Shown here piece by piece: positions 34,777-46,063 of a DNA stretch of 64,000 nucleotides. The position numbers were made by a program, and so were the translations under genes. Location of the stretch: positions 62,001 through 126,000 of the forward strand of contig NZ_JADMVE010000003.1 in NCBI RefSeq assembly GCF_015547515.1, read 5' to 3'. The number at the start of each line of letters is the position of its first letter. The stretch's first letter is position 1. Source of the stretch: Eubacterium sp. 1001713B170207_170306_E7. GTDB taxonomy: Bacteria > Bacillota > Clostridia > Eubacteriales > Eubacteriaceae. The notes below the pieces were generated by a model that was not told the DNA's origin, did not search any database, and worked only from the letters and a program-made list of their open reading frames with translations.

Positions 34777-35530
34777 AAAAGTACCGCCAGGGGTTTTGAA
34801 GCTCCTGGCAATCCTTTTTTGGATTGGAATCTGGCAGCTTGGGGCCAGCATGGTGGGAAACAGCCTTGTTCTGCCGTCGCCGTGGGTAACGCTTGCCGGT
34901 GTGGCGGCGGTGGTTGGCGAGAATGGATTTTTCAAGGACCTCGGGATGACACTGGTCCGGGTTTTTGGAGGCATTGCCATATCTGTGGCGCTTGGTATGG
35001 CAGTGGGGATGCTCAGCGGGCTTAATCGCGTTCTCTATGAGCTGATGCTTCCTTTTGTTACAGTTGTGCGGACTCTGCCGGTCGTATCGGTCAGTATCTT
35101 GATTAACCTTTGGATTCAGTCGGGCTGGGTGCCGCTGATGGTCACTTTTTTAGTTTGCTTTCCGATTACCTGGACAAACGTGGTGGAGGGCATCCAGAAT
35201 ACCAGCAGCAATCTGCTGGAGATGGCCGCGCTCTACCATGTGCCCTTTAACCGGGTTCTTAAAGATATTTATCTGCCAACGTTAAAGCCTTATTTTGCAT
35301 CTGCATTAATGAATGTTATCGGGATGGGCTGGCGTTCGACAGTTACCTCTGAGGTTTTAGCCAATGCGCTCCCGTCGGTTGGAATGAATTTGTACTACGC
35401 TAAGGTATATCTGGAGACAGAAACGCTGTTTTCCTGGACTTTAATTGTGGTAATCTGCAGCTTTACGCTTGAAAAGCTGACGGTTTGGTTTTTGAGAAAA
35501 ATAAAGGCCGGTGATGACTATGGATATTAA
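34748..35530 (+). CDS. NitT/TauT-type ABC importer, permease
   Basis: 260 residues, GTG start overlapping the binding-protein gene by 29 bp, with AGGAGG about 11 nt upstream. Six helices and the BPD_transp_1 coupling motif ENTSSNLLEMAALYHV-type (NTSSNLLEMAALYHVPFNR) characteristic of SsuC/TauC permeases. Works with the binding protein and ATPase of this operon. Confidence 0.88.
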   Translation: MKIFTGSHIKKVPPGVLKLLAILFWIGIWQLGASMVGNSLVLPSPWVTLAGVAAVVGENGFFKDLGMTLVRVFGGIAISVALGMAVGMLSGLNRVLYELMLPFVTVVRTLPVVSVSILINLWIQSGWVPLMVTFLVCFPITWTNVVEGIQNTSSNLLEMAALYHVPFNRVLKDIYLPTLKPYFASALMNVIGMGWRSTVTSEVLANALPSVGMNLYYAKVYLETETLFSWTLIVVICSFTLEKLTVWFLRKIKAGDDYGY

Positions 35531-36128
35531 GATAAAAAGTTTGGAAAAAGCTTATGGAAATGAAGTGATTTATCACGATTTCAGCATTGTTTTTCCTGAG
35601 AATAAGATCACCGGTATTATGGGGCCATCCGGCAGTGGGAAAACGACACTTTTAAATCTGCTGGCTGGTGTCACAGCACCGGACAGTGGTATGATTGAAG
35701 GGGTGGAGGACGGAAAAATTTCCTATATTTTTCAGGAGGACCGTCTCCTGCCCTGGCGAACAGTAAAGCAAAATCTGCTTTTTGTTCTGGACAAAGAAAA
35801 GGAGGCTGTAGTGGCGTCAATCCTTGAGATGGTAGGACTGGCGGACTACGCTGATTATTATCCCAAGGCTCTGAGCGGCGGCATGCGGCAGCGTGTTTCC
35901 ATTGCCAGGGCTTTTTGTTATCCTTCGACTCTGCTGCTGATGGATGAGCCTTTCAGCAGTTTGGATTTTGAACTTAAGGACCGCCTGACTGAAGATTTCA
36001 AGCGCCTTTGGCAGCTCGACCCTAAAACAGTTATCTATGTAAGCCACAACCGGGATGAGCTCACAAAGATTTGCGATTCGATCTACAGGCTAAAAGAAAA
36101 ACCTGTGAAGCTTGAGAAAATTACATAA
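35511..36128 (+). CDS. NitT/TauT-type ABC importer, ATP-binding protein
   Basis: 205 residues, compact. Walker A GPSGSGKTT, Q-loop YIFQEDRLLPWRTV (typical of SsuB/TauB), signature ALSGGMRQRVSIARA, Walker B LLLMDEPFSSLD, switch YVSHNRDE. The reading frame offers starts at 35511, 35514 and 35520 overlapping the permease end; the true one is not decidable. Last gene of the operon. Confidence 0.92.
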   Translation: MMTMDIKIKSLEKAYGNEVIYHDFSIVFPENKITGIMGPSGSGKTTLLNLLAGVTAPDSGMIEGVEDGKISYIFQEDRLLPWRTVKQNLLFVLDKEKEAVVASILEMVGLADYADYYPKALSGGMRQRVSIARAFCYPSTLLLMDEPFSSLDFELKDRLTEDFKRLWQLDPKTVIYVSHNRDELTKICDSIYRLKEKPVKLEKIT

Positions 36129-36184
36129 TATCAAAGGGAAAAGTGTTATAATTAAAAGAAAACAGGATTAACAGGAGGATCACT

Positions 36185-38074
36185 ATGGATTTTGGCGATT
36201 ATAATGTATATCATATTTTTACAATGGGCTTTGCCGGTGCAGAGGAATATCAGGATCAGTGCGCACAGACCGAGCACCGTCTGGGAAAAATTGAGAACCT
36301 CCTGGGGTATTTGAAAAAACTGGGTATGAATACCATCTTGCTTGGCCCTTTGTTCAGTTCGGTATCTCACGGATATGATACAACGGATTACTATACTGTT
36401 GACAGACGTTTAGGAACAAACGGGGATTTAACGACGCTTGTGGAGAGACTGCACAATAATGGTTTTAAGGTGGTGCTGGACTGTGTGTTTAATCATGTTG
36501 GAAGAGATTTTTTCGCCTTTCAGGATATGAAGCAAAATCGGGAAAATTCGCGCTATAAGGACTGGTTTCTGGGTGTTAACTTTTGGGGAAACAACAGCTT
36601 TAATGATGGCCTCAGCTATGAGAACTGGGCCGGTCATGACAATCTTGTCAAGCTGAACCTTTATAATCCTGAGGTAAAGGACTATTTGAAAGAGGTTATG
36701 CATTTTTGGATCGACACCTTCCATATTGACGGTGCCCGAATGGATGCCGCCAATGTCATGAACACTGAATTTTTAAGAGAGCTCAGTGATTATTCCAAAA
36801 GTTTAAAGCAGGATTTTTGGTTTGTGGGCGAGAGTGTCCATGGTGATTACAATGTGCTGGTGCAGCAGGGCCATCTGGACTCTGTCACCAATTATGAGGA
36901 TTATAAAGGGCTTTATTCCAGTCTTAACACAAAAAACTATTTTGAGATTTCATTTTCGCTGAACCGTCTTTTTGGAGATTACGGTATTTATAAAAATTTC
37001 TATACCTTTAATTTTGTAGATAACCATGATGTAGACAGGGTCGCATCGACCCTGTCCTGTGAAGCGTGGCTGTATCCACTCTACCTTATGCTTTATACGA
37101 TGCCAGGTATCCCCTCCATTTATTATGGGAGTGAACAGGGAGCTAAGGGCATGAAGGGCAATGGGACAGACGCGCCGCTCAGGCCAAGCTACGAAAGCAT
37201 GCATTTTGACGAGCATTGTGATCTATATCAGAAAATCTGCCGTATGGCAGCGGTGCGAAAGGCATCGAGGGCGCTGCGCTACGGCGATTATAAAGAGCTG
37301 TTTGTAAAGTCACAGCAGATGGGGTTTGTAAGAAGCTTTGAAAATGAACGGGTTTACGTGTTGTTTAACAGTGAGGAAGCGCCTGTCAGCGTCGAACACA
37401 ATGAGCTGAGAGGAAAATTTAGAGATCTGTATCACGACGAAATTGTGGAATGTGACGGTTATGTAGAAATCCCCGGAGTTTCTGGCCGTGTTTTGGCCGA
37501 TGCGGGCTGTGGCCTTGTCATTGAGGAAGCTGTGGAACAGCTGGCGGATAAGATTTTGCAGGAAACAGAAGCAGAGAGTACCAGCGGAGTGGCGGAATAT
37601 GACCAGAACGCGAAGAAGCCCGAAGGGCTGACAATGCAGGATATTATGGCAAAAGCCATAGAAGAGGCTGAGAAGGGCATTACAGAGGGCGAGGTTCCTG
37701 TCGGCGCGGTTATGATGCGGGAGGGGGCGATTATCGCAGCCGCTCATAACCAGAAGGAAACCCTGCAGGATCCAACTGCCCATGCCGAAATGCTGGTAAT
37801 CCGTGCTGCCGCCCAGAAGCTTGGGCGCTGGCGGCTGGATGACTGCGAGCTCTATGTCACAGCAGAACCGTGCCCCATGTGTATGGGGGCGGTGATCCAG
37901 AGCAGAATCAGGAAACTGGTTTATGGAACATGGGAGACCCGATTCGGCGGGGTTGAGACCACAGTCGAGCTTGGAAAGCACCCCATGCTCTCAAATGCAA
38001 CTGAAATCTATTCCGGCATCTGTGAAGAAAAATGCCAGGAGCTGTTGGAGCGGTTTTTTCAAAATAACCGGTAA
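36185..38074 (+). CDS. GH13 alpha-amylase-like protein fused to a TadA-type deaminase
   Basis: 629 residues in one uninterrupted frame. Residues 1-440 form a GH13 (beta/alpha)8 glycosidase with region I DCVFNHVG (99-106), II GARMDAAN with nucleophile Asp187, III Glu216 (FVGES), IV DNHD with Asp282, plus a short C-terminal beta domain. No signal peptide, so it is cytoplasmic, probably acting on maltodextrin. A linker (445-483) leads to a cytidine/adenosine deaminase domain (484-629) with HAE at 533-535 and PCPMC at 562-566, the zinc site of tRNA adenosine deaminase TadA, which makes inosine-34. Met484 has only a weak AAGGG upstream, so separate translation is unproven. Confidence 0.9.
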   Translation: MDFGDYNVYHIFTMGFAGAEEYQDQCAQTEHRLGKIENLLGYLKKLGMNTILLGPLFSSVSHGYDTTDYYTVDRRLGTNGDLTTLVERLHNNGFKVVLDCVFNHVGRDFFAFQDMKQNRENSRYKDWFLGVNFWGNNSFNDGLSYENWAGHDNLVKLNLYNPEVKDYLKEVMHFWIDTFHIDGARMDAANVMNTEFLRELSDYSKSLKQDFWFVGESVHGDYNVLVQQGHLDSVTNYEDYKGLYSSLNTKNYFEISFSLNRLFGDYGIYKNFYTFNFVDNHDVDRVASTLSCEAWLYPLYLMLYTMPGIPSIYYGSEQGAKGMKGNGTDAPLRPSYESMHFDEHCDLYQKICRMAAVRKASRALRYGDYKELFVKSQQMGFVRSFENERVYVLFNSEEAPVSVEHNELRGKFRDLYHDEIVECDGYVEIPGVSGRVLADAGCGLVIEEAVEQLADKILQETEAESTSGVAEYDQNAKKPEGLTMQDIMAKAIEEAEKGITEGEVPVGAVMMREGAIIAAAHNQKETLQDPTAHAEMLVIRAAAQKLGRWRLDDCELYVTAEPCPMCMGAVIQSRIRKLVYGTWETRFGGVETTVELGKHPMLSNATEIYSGICEEKCQELLERFFQNNR

Positions 38075-38081
38075 ATGAATT

Positions 38082-38134
38082 AAAGCATTGCAGAGTGGAT
38101 GCGGGCAAATCAAATCCATTCTGTGGTGCTTTTA
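38082..38134 (+). terminator. Probable terminator after the amylase-deaminase gene
   Basis: AAAGCA...CAGA.TGGAT pairs imperfectly with ATCCA..CTG..GTGCTTTT; long loop, four T. It lies in the 573-bp gap before ilvC, the rest of which is the T-box leader and about 90 bp of AT-rich sequence. Confidence 0.5.
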
Positions 38135-38225
38135 AGATTTAGGACTCTAAAGTGTCAAAATAAAAATAATTTGACAGGGGTAAGCGGTTTCAGGCTGTTA
38201 AAATTAAAACAAGTAAAAATAAGTG

Positions 38226-38254
38226 TTGACAAAGGTTTTAGAAACAGATATAAT
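38226..38254 (+). promoter_or_regulatory. Promoter of the branched-chain amino acid operon
   Basis: TTGACA, 17-bp spacer, TATAAT, a perfect consensus; transcription would start near 38261. Confidence 0.9.
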
Positions 38255-38261
38255 CTTTTCA

Positions 38262-39637
<1,376 letters not shown>

Positions 39638-39662
39638 TTGTCCAGTTAACGCTTATTCACCA

Positions 39663-39695
39663 AGAAGGCAGAAGGTTATCCTTTTGCCTTCTTTC
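39663..39695 (+). terminator. Weak terminator or attenuator between ilvC and cimA
   Basis: GAAGGCAgAAGG pairs with CCTTtTGCCTTC, followed by TTTC. The U-tract is short, so partial read-through is likely and may raise ilvC over the distal genes. Confidence 0.6.
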
Positions 39696-39753
39696 ATAAA
39701 ATAAACCAATTGCTAAAGTCCCTTCATGATGGAGTGTAGAAAGAGGAAGAACA

Positions 39754-41349
39754 ATGTCCGAAAAAATAATTTTATTCGATTCTACCCTTAGGGATGGAGC
39801 CCAGGCAGAAGGAATATCTTTTTCTGTAGAGGATAAAATCCGGGTACTGGAAACGCTGGACCGGGTAGGGATTGATATCATCGAAGCGGGAAATCCCGGA
39901 TCAAATCCGAAGGATATCGATTTTTTTGAGCGCGTAAAGGATATCGAGCTGAAGCATTCAAAGCTTTGCGCATTTGGCAGCACGAGAAGAAGCAGCATTG
40001 ATGTGGAAGACGATACAAACCTGCAGGCGATTATCCAGGCAGATACGCCGGCGGTTGCCATTTTTGGCAAAGCATGGCCCTTTCATATTACAGAAATCAT
40101 CAAAACAACCCTGGATGAAAATCTTGCAATGGTTGAGGATACAATGGTTTTTCTAAAAGCCAACGGTAAGGCTGTAACCTTTGACGCAGAGCATTTTTTC
40201 GATGGCTATAAAATGGACCCGGTTTATGCCATTGAAGTTTTAAAAGCAGCGCAGCGCGGTGGAGCGGAATGTGTCGCACTCTGCGATACCAACGGCGGAA
40301 CCCTCCCCATGGAAATCATGGAGATCGTAAAGCATGTCGTCAGTGAGGTGGACATAGCGGTTGGCATTCACTGCCATAATGACAGTGGTCTGGGCGTGGC
40401 AAACAGTATTATGGCGGTACAGGCCGGAGCAAGACAGGTGCAGGGAACCTTTTTAGGCTATGGAGAACGGTGTGGAAACGCCAATCTCTCCTCGATTATT
40501 CCAAATCTTCAGCTAAAGCTGGGTTATGACTGTCTGAGTCTAGAGTCTATGGAAAAGCTGACCAGCTCGGCCATTCGCATAGCGGAAATTTCGAATTATG
40601 TTTTATCCGGAAGAGAGCCCTTTGTGGGCAAAAGCGCTTTTGCCCACAAAGGTGGCATGCATATTGACGCAGTACTTAAAGCGCCAACCTCTTTTGAACA
40701 TATTCCGCCGGAATCTGTCGGGAACCAGCGACGCATTCTCATGTCCGAGGTTGCCGGGCGCAGTACCATTATCCAGCTGATCAATGAGATTGATCCGAAC
40801 CTGACAAAAAAATCAGAGGAAACCACGCGGGTGATGGATAAAATCAAAGAGCTCGAATACCAGGGCTATCAGTTTGAAGGCGCCGAAAGCAGCATCAAGC
40901 TTTTGATCCGTAAAGAGCTCGGGAAATACCGTCCGTTTTTTCAGATTGAAGACTTTAAAACCATTGGTGAAAAACCCGTCGAGGGCCGCGCTCTCAGCGC
41001 ATCCGCCGTTGTAAAGGTCAATGTCGAAGGACAGTCCGAGATCAACGCTGCAGAAGGTGACGGTCCTGTAAATGCTTTGGATAAAGCGCTCAGAAAAGCT
41101 CTGGAGGTCTTTTACCCCAAGATTAAAGAGGTTCGCCTGACAGACTTTAAGGTCCGCGTGATTGATAAAGGCGCGACGGCTTCTAAGGTCCGGGTGTTAA
41201 TTGAAAGTACCGACGGTGAGGATATCTGGACCAACGTGGGTGTTTCCACCGACGTGATTGAGGCCAGCCTTATCGCGTTAATCGATTCGATTGAGTATAA
41301 GCTTCTCAACGATATGGAAAGAAAATTGAAAGAGTTTAAATTTATATAA
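39754..41349 (+). CDS. cimA: (R)-citramalate synthase
   Basis: 531 residues. HMGL-like TIM barrel with [13 protein letters not shown] at 8-20, [24 protein letters not shown] and [19 protein letters not shown]. The C-terminal LeuA dimer/allosteric domain begins near 400. The AQAEG version of the RDG motif, FFDGYK and the total length fit CimA rather than 2-isopropylmalate synthase. Condenses pyruvate and acetyl-CoA to citramalate, the threonine-independent route to 2-ketobutyrate and isoleucine. C-terminal domain probably mediates isoleucine feedback. Confidence 0.9.
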   Translation: MSEKIILFDSTLRDGAQAEGISFSVEDKIRVLETLDRVGIDIIEAGNPGSNPKDIDFFERVKDIELKHSKLCAFGSTRRSSIDVEDDTNLQAIIQADTPAVAIFGKAWPFHITEIIKTTLDENLAMVEDTMVFLKANGKAVTFDAEHFFDGYKMDPVYAIEVLKAAQRGGAECVALCDTNGGTLPMEIMEIVKHVVSEVDIAVGIHCHNDSGLGVANSIMAVQAGARQVQGTFLGYGERCGNANLSSIIPNLQLKLGYDCLSLESMEKLTSSAIRIAEISNYVLSGREPFVGKSAFAHKGGMHIDAVLKAPTSFEHIPPESVGNQRRILMSEVAGRSTIIQLINEIDPNLTKKSEETTRVMDKIKELEYQGYQFEGAESSIKLLIRKELGKYRPFFQIEDFKTIGEKPVEGRALSASAVVKVNVEGQSEINAAEGDGPVNALDKALRKALEVFYPKIKEVRLTDFKVRVIDKGATASKVRVLIESTDGEDIWTNVGVSTDVIEASLIALIDSIEYKLLNDMERKLKEFKFI

Positions 41350-41372
41350 AACGAAGAAGGAGTGTGATCATT

Positions 41373-42635
41373 TTGGGTATGACAATGACTCAGAAAATAT
41401 TGGCGGCACATGCCGGTCTGGAATCCGTAAAACCGGGTGATTTGATCATGGCAGACCTGGACCTGGTGTTGGGGAACGACATTACCTCACCGGTAGCCAT
41501 CAATGTTTTTAAAAATATTAACAAGGAAACGGTTTTTGATAAGGATAAGGTCGCTCTGGTTCCAGACCATTTTGCGCCAAACAAGGATATTAAGGCTGCT
41601 GAGCAGTGCAAGCAGGTTCGCTGCTTCGCCTGTGAACAGGATGTCACCAACTACTTTGAAATCGGTGAGATGGGCGTAGAACACGCACTGCTGCCGGAAA
41701 AAGGACTGGTGGTTGCTGGCGACGTGGTGATCGGGGCAGATTCCCATACCTGTACCTATGGCGCTTTGGGCGCCTTCTCGACTGGTGTTGGCTCGACGGA
41801 TATGGCAGTTGGTATGGCGACAGGCAAAGCATGGTTTAAAGTGCCGCCTGCAATCAAGTTTAATCTGACCGGCGCTTTTAAAGAAGGCGTTTCAGGGAAA
41901 GACCTGATTCTTCACATTATCGGTATGATCGGTGTGGACGGAGCACTTTATAAATCAATGGAATTTGCGGGAGAGGGCGTATCAAATCTGACCATGGATG
42001 ACCGCTTTACCATTGCGAATATGGCCATTGAAGCCGGGGGCAAGAATGGCATTTTCCCGGTTGACGATAAAACCATCGAATACATGAAGGCCCATTCTAC
42101 CAAGGAATACAAAACCTTTGAAGCCGACGCGGATGCCGAATATGACACGGTATACGACATTAATCTGGCAGAGATCAAATCCACAGTGGCTTTCCCGCAT
42201 TTGCCGGAAAACACGAAAACCGTTGACGAAATCACCGAACCGGTTAAGATTGACCAGGTCGTTATTGGTTCCTGTACCAATGGCCGCTTTTCGGATTTTA
42301 AAAAAGCCGCGGATCTGATGCGCGGTAAGCATGTTGCCAAGGGAATCCGTGTTTTGATTATTCCGGCAACTCAGCAGATTTATCTGGATTGTATGGAAGC
42401 AGGTTATTTGAAAGACTTTATTGAAGCTGGCGCGACGGTTAGCACCCCAACCTGCGGACCATGTCTGGGCGGACATATGGGGATTCTGGCAGCGGGTGAG
42501 CGTTGTGTTTCCACAACAAACCGTAACTTTGTCGGACGTATGGGCCACGTGGATTCAGAAGTCTATCTGGCAAGCCCAGAGGTTGCAGCAGCGTCTGCCA
42601 TCTTAGGCCGTATTGCCGGACCGGAAGAATTATAA
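41373..42635 (+). CDS. leuC: 3-isopropylmalate/citramalate dehydratase, large subunit
   Basis: 420 residues from the TTG at 41373 (10 nt after AAGGAG); a GTG at 41364 is too close to that site. [4Fe-4S] ligands are in [29 protein letters not shown] and [12 protein letters not shown]. The HacA/LeuC2 short type. With LeuD isomerises citramalate (and isopropylmalate) via dehydration. Confidence 0.95.
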   Translation: MGMTMTQKILAAHAGLESVKPGDLIMADLDLVLGNDITSPVAINVFKNINKETVFDKDKVALVPDHFAPNKDIKAAEQCKQVRCFACEQDVTNYFEIGEMGVEHALLPEKGLVVAGDVVIGADSHTCTYGALGAFSTGVGSTDMAVGMATGKAWFKVPPAIKFNLTGAFKEGVSGKDLILHIIGMIGVDGALYKSMEFAGEGVSNLTMDDRFTIANMAIEAGGKNGIFPVDDKTIEYMKAHSTKEYKTFEADADAEYDTVYDINLAEIKSTVAFPHLPENTKTVDEITEPVKIDQVVIGSCTNGRFSDFKKAADLMRGKHVAKGIRVLIIPATQQIYLDCMEAGYLKDFIEAGATVSTPTCGPCLGGHMGILAAGERCVSTTNRNFVGRMGHVDSEVYLASPEVAAASAILGRIAGPEEL

Positions 42636-42651
42636 GAAGGAGGAACGCACA

Positions 42652-43143
42652 ATGAAAGCAAAAGGAAAAGTATTTAAATATGGCAACAATGTTGACACCG
42701 ACGTTATTATACCGGCAAGATACCTGAACACCAGCGATCCTCTTGAATTAGCAGAGCACTGTATGGAGGATATTGACAAGGATTTTGTCAAACGCGTGGA
42801 AGATGGTGATATCATCGTCGCGGATGATAATTTTGGCTGCGGCTCCTCGAGAGAGCATGCCCCCATCGCAATCAAGGCCTCAGGTGTATCCTGCGTCATT
42901 GCCAATAGCTTTGCGCGTATTTTTTACCGCAATGCCATCAATATCGGACTGCCGATTCTGGAATGTCCGGAAGCGGTAGCGGCCATCGAAGCAGGCGACG
43001 AAGTAGAAGTGGATTTTGACTCTGGCGTTATCACTGACGTGACCAAAGGACAGAGCTTCCAGGGACAGGCTTTCCCCGAATTTATGCAGAAATTAATCGC
43101 GGCGGGCGGTCTGGTAAATTACGTCAACGAAAATCTCATTTAG
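42652..43143 (+). CDS. leuD: 3-isopropylmalate/citramalate dehydratase, small subunit
   Basis: 163 residues, ATG at 42652 after [22 protein letters not shown] at 11-25 and [18 protein letters not shown] near 60 are family hallmarks of the small swivelling subunit. 16 bp from leuC. Confidence 0.96.
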   Translation: MKAKGKVFKYGNNVDTDVIIPARYLNTSDPLELAEHCMEDIDKDFVKRVEDGDIIVADDNFGCGSSREHAPIAIKASGVSCVIANSFARIFYRNAINIGLPILECPEAVAAIEAGDEVEVDFDSGVITDVTKGQSFQGQAFPEFMQKLIAAGGLVNYVNENLI

Positions 43144-43154
43144 TTTCATCACGA

Positions 43155-43190
43155 CAGGCTGGAGCTTTCAAAGCGCTCAGCCTGTTCTTT
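43155..43190 (+). terminator. Intercistronic hairpin between leuD and leuB
   Basis: CAGGCTGGAGC pairs with GCgCTCAGCCTG, followed by TTCTTTG. A weak U-tract suggests partial termination or mRNA protection. Confidence 0.5.
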
Positions 43191-43224
43191 GAAAATTTTG
43201 AGCAGATACGAAGGAGAAAAACCA

Positions 43225-44286
43225 ATGAATTTTAAAATAGCAGTTATTAAAGGGGACGGAATTGGTCCTGAAATCGTAGAAGCCAGCATGAAGGTGCTGG
43301 ACAAAATCGGTGAAAAATACAGCCACACTTTTGATTATACGGAAGTTCTGGCAGGAGGAGCGGCCATTGATGCCTGCGACACACCGCTGCCGCAGGAAAC
43401 AGTGGACATCTGTAAAGCCAGCGACGCTGTACTGTTAGGCGCGCTCGGCGGTCCTAAATGGGACAACCTGCCAGGGGATAAACGTCCGGAGGCCGGCCTT
43501 TTAGGAATCCGCAAGGCGTTGGGTTTGTTTGCAAATTTACGGCCCGCCATGCTTTTTGAGGAGCTGAGAGACGCTTCTCCATTGAAATCTGAAATTATTG
43601 GCGATGGTCTGGACGTTCTGGTGGTGCGTGAGCTGACAGGTGACGTCTATTTTGGAGAAAAGAAAAAAGACGGCGATTTTGGGGCTTCGGACTTAATGAA
43701 TTACACGCGTCCAGAGGTGGAAAGAATTGCCCGCGTGGCCTTTGACAGTGCGAGAAAACGCGGCGGAAAAGTGACCAGCGTGGATAAGGCAAATGTCCTT
43801 GAAACCTCTCGCTTCTGGCGTTCGGTTGTCCTCGAAATTGCCAAGGAATACCCGGACGTTGAGCTGGACCACTTATATGTTGATAATGCGGCGATGCAGC
43901 TTGTTATCAACCCGCATCAGTTTGATGTCATTTTAACTGGAAATCTTTTTGGGGATATTTTATCTGATGAAGCCAGCATGCTTACCGGTTCTATCGGTAT
44001 GCTGCCCTCTGCCAGCCTTGGCGAAGGCAAGTTTGGTATGTATGAGCCGATCCACGGCTCTGCGCCTGATATTGCAGGCCAGGATAAGGCTAACCCGATC
44101 GCCACAGTGCTGTCTGTTGCGATGATGCTGCGCTATTCCTTAGGACTTGCGGACGAAGCGAATAATATCGAAGAAGCGGTGAAAAAAACGCTTGCCCAGG
44201 GGTACCGCACTGGTGATATTGCCAGTGAAAATACCAATGTAATTGGTTGTGTGGAAATGGGCGAAAAAATTATTTCTAATTTATAA
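43225..44286 (+). CDS. leuB: 3-isopropylmalate dehydrogenase
   Basis: 353 residues from the ATG at 43225 (AAGGAG). [19 protein letters not shown], the ALGGPKWD loop, [12 protein letters not shown] with the catalytic Tyr, [13 protein letters not shown] with Lys, and [11 protein letters not shown] metal site. Oxidatively decarboxylates 3-isopropylmalate and, in this pathway, 3-methylmalate to 2-ketobutyrate. Confidence 0.96.
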   Translation: MNFKIAVIKGDGIGPEIVEASMKVLDKIGEKYSHTFDYTEVLAGGAAIDACDTPLPQETVDICKASDAVLLGALGGPKWDNLPGDKRPEAGLLGIRKALGLFANLRPAMLFEELRDASPLKSEIIGDGLDVLVVRELTGDVYFGEKKKDGDFGASDLMNYTRPEVERIARVAFDSARKRGGKVTSVDKANVLETSRFWRSVVLEIAKEYPDVELDHLYVDNAAMQLVINPHQFDVILTGNLFGDILSDEASMLTGSIGMLPSASLGEGKFGMYEPIHGSAPDIAGQDKANPIATVLSVAMMLRYSLGLADEANNIEEAVKKTLAQGYRTGDIASENTNVIGCVEMGEKIISNL

Positions 44287-44304
44287 TCGATAAGGAGAAA
44301 AATT

Positions 44305-45963
44305 ATGCGTAGTGATTCCGTAAAATCAGGAATGCAGAATGTGCCGAAACGGGCGCTTCTGAGAGCGCTTGGTTTGACAGAAGAAGAAATGACAAGACCT
44401 TTAGTCGGTGTTGTCAATTCTTTTAACGAAGTGGTCCCGGGTCATATGAATCTCGATAAAATTACAGAAGCGGTAAAGGCCGGTGTACGTCTGGCCGGCG
44501 GGGTTCCTTTGGAATTTCCGGCCATCGCTGTTTGTGACGGGATCGCCATGGGCCATCAGGGTATGAAGTATTCCCTGGTTACCCGTGACTTGATCGCCGA
44601 CTCAACCGAAGCCATGGCGATGGCCCACGCCTTTGATGCCATGGTTATGATTCCGAACTGTGATAAGAACGTACCAGGCCTCTTGATGGCCGCTGCCCGC
44701 CTTAATCTTCCGACGATTTTTGTGAGCGGGGGTCCAATGCTGGCTGGACGTGTGGGAGATCTGAGAACAAGCTTTTCCAGTATGTCTGAAGCTGTCGGAT
44801 CATATACGGCTGGAAAAATGTCCAAGGAAACCCTGGAAGAATATGAATGTAACACCTGCCCGACCTGCGGCTCCTGCTCTGGGATGTACACCGCCAACAG
44901 TATGAATTGCCTGACCGAGGTTTTAGGAATGGGTCTGCGTGGCAATGGGACAGTTCCGGCTGTTTATTCCGAGCGTCTGCGCCTGGCCAAGCGTGCGGGT
45001 ATGCAGGTTATGAAGCTGCTCGAAAAAGACATCCGTCCAAAGGATATTATGACAGAGGATGCGTTCAGAAATGCTCTGACAATGGATATGGCGTTGGGAT
45101 GCAGTACGAATTCGATGCTTCACCTGCCAGCGGTCGCCCATGAATGTGGCGTAGACCTGAATCTGGAAATTGCCAATGAGATTAGCGAAAAAACCCCGAA
45201 CCTGTGCCATCTGGCGCCAGCAGGCCATACTTATGTCGAAGATCTGAACGCTGCCGGTGGAATCTATGCGGTTATGGGTGAAATTAATAAGCTCAGCCTT
45301 TTAAAAACAGATTTAATGACGGTTACAGGCAAAACTGTAGGCGAAAATATCGAGGGTGTTCAGAACCTGAATCCTGAGGTGATCCGTCCAGTGGAGAACC
45401 CTTACAGCAAAACAGGCGGAATTGCTGTGCTGAAGGGCAGCCTGGCGCCGGACACCTGTGTGGTTAAGCAGTCTGCCGTTGTGCCGGAAATGCTTAAGCA
45501 CGAGGGGCCTGCCAGAGTGTTTGAAAGCGAGGAGGCGGCCCAGGAAGCCATCAATAATGACCAGATTAATGCTGGCGATGTCGTGGTTATCCGCTATGAA
45601 GGACCAAAGGGCGGCCCGGGCATGCGGGAAATGCTGAATCCGACCTCGGCGATTATGGGAAGAGGGCTCGGCAGCTCGGTTGCGCTGATCACTGATGGCC
45701 GTTTCAGCGGCGCCACCAGAGGCGCCTGCGTCGGCCATGTTTCCCCCGAAGCTGCTGCCGGTGGACCAATCGCGTTTGTAGAGGAAGGCGACATCATCGC
45801 CATTGATATTCCAAACCGCAGCATCGAGCTGAAGGTCAGCGAGGAAGAACTGGCTAAGCGCAAGGAATGCTGGACACCAAAAGAACCGGATATTAAAACC
45901 GGATATCTGGCCCGTTACGCAAAGCTCGTTTCTTCTGCAAATAAGGGAGCCATTTTAGAATAG
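44305..45963 (+). CDS. ilvD: Dihydroxy-acid dehydratase
   Basis: 552 residues. Fe-S cluster cysteines in [10 protein letters not shown] and [19 protein letters not shown], Mg site near KTVGENI, and the C-terminal signature [27 protein letters not shown]. Converts dihydroxy acids to branched 2-keto acids. 18 bp after leuB. Confidence 0.97.
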   Translation: MRSDSVKSGMQNVPKRALLRALGLTEEEMTRPLVGVVNSFNEVVPGHMNLDKITEAVKAGVRLAGGVPLEFPAIAVCDGIAMGHQGMKYSLVTRDLIADSTEAMAMAHAFDAMVMIPNCDKNVPGLLMAAARLNLPTIFVSGGPMLAGRVGDLRTSFSSMSEAVGSYTAGKMSKETLEEYECNTCPTCGSCSGMYTANSMNCLTEVLGMGLRGNGTVPAVYSERLRLAKRAGMQVMKLLEKDIRPKDIMTEDAFRNALTMDMALGCSTNSMLHLPAVAHECGVDLNLEIANEISEKTPNLCHLAPAGHTYVEDLNAAGGIYAVMGEINKLSLLKTDLMTVTGKTVGENIEGVQNLNPEVIRPVENPYSKTGGIAVLKGSLAPDTCVVKQSAVVPEMLKHEGPARVFESEEAAQEAINNDQINAGDVVVIRYEGPKGGPGMREMLNPTSAIMGRGLGSSVALITDGRFSGATRGACVGHVSPEAAAGGPIAFVEEGDIIAIDIPNRSIELKVSEEELAKRKECWTPKEPDIKTGYLARYAKLVSSANKGAILE

Positions 45964-45988
45964 TCAAGTTAGCACCTGCTGTGAAAAT

Positions 45989-46019
45989 CATACTGCCGGT
46001 ATTGCTTGCCGGCAGTATG
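45989..46019 (+). other. Perfect inverted repeat between ilvD and ilvB
   Basis: CATACTGCCGG and CCGGCAGTATG with a 9-nt spacer and no T-tract. Likely an mRNA-stabilising or processing hairpin rather than a terminator. Confidence 0.6.
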
Positions 46020-46063
46020 ATGAATTTATAGCGGCTGTTAACGAGAGAATAGAGGAGAGAACT

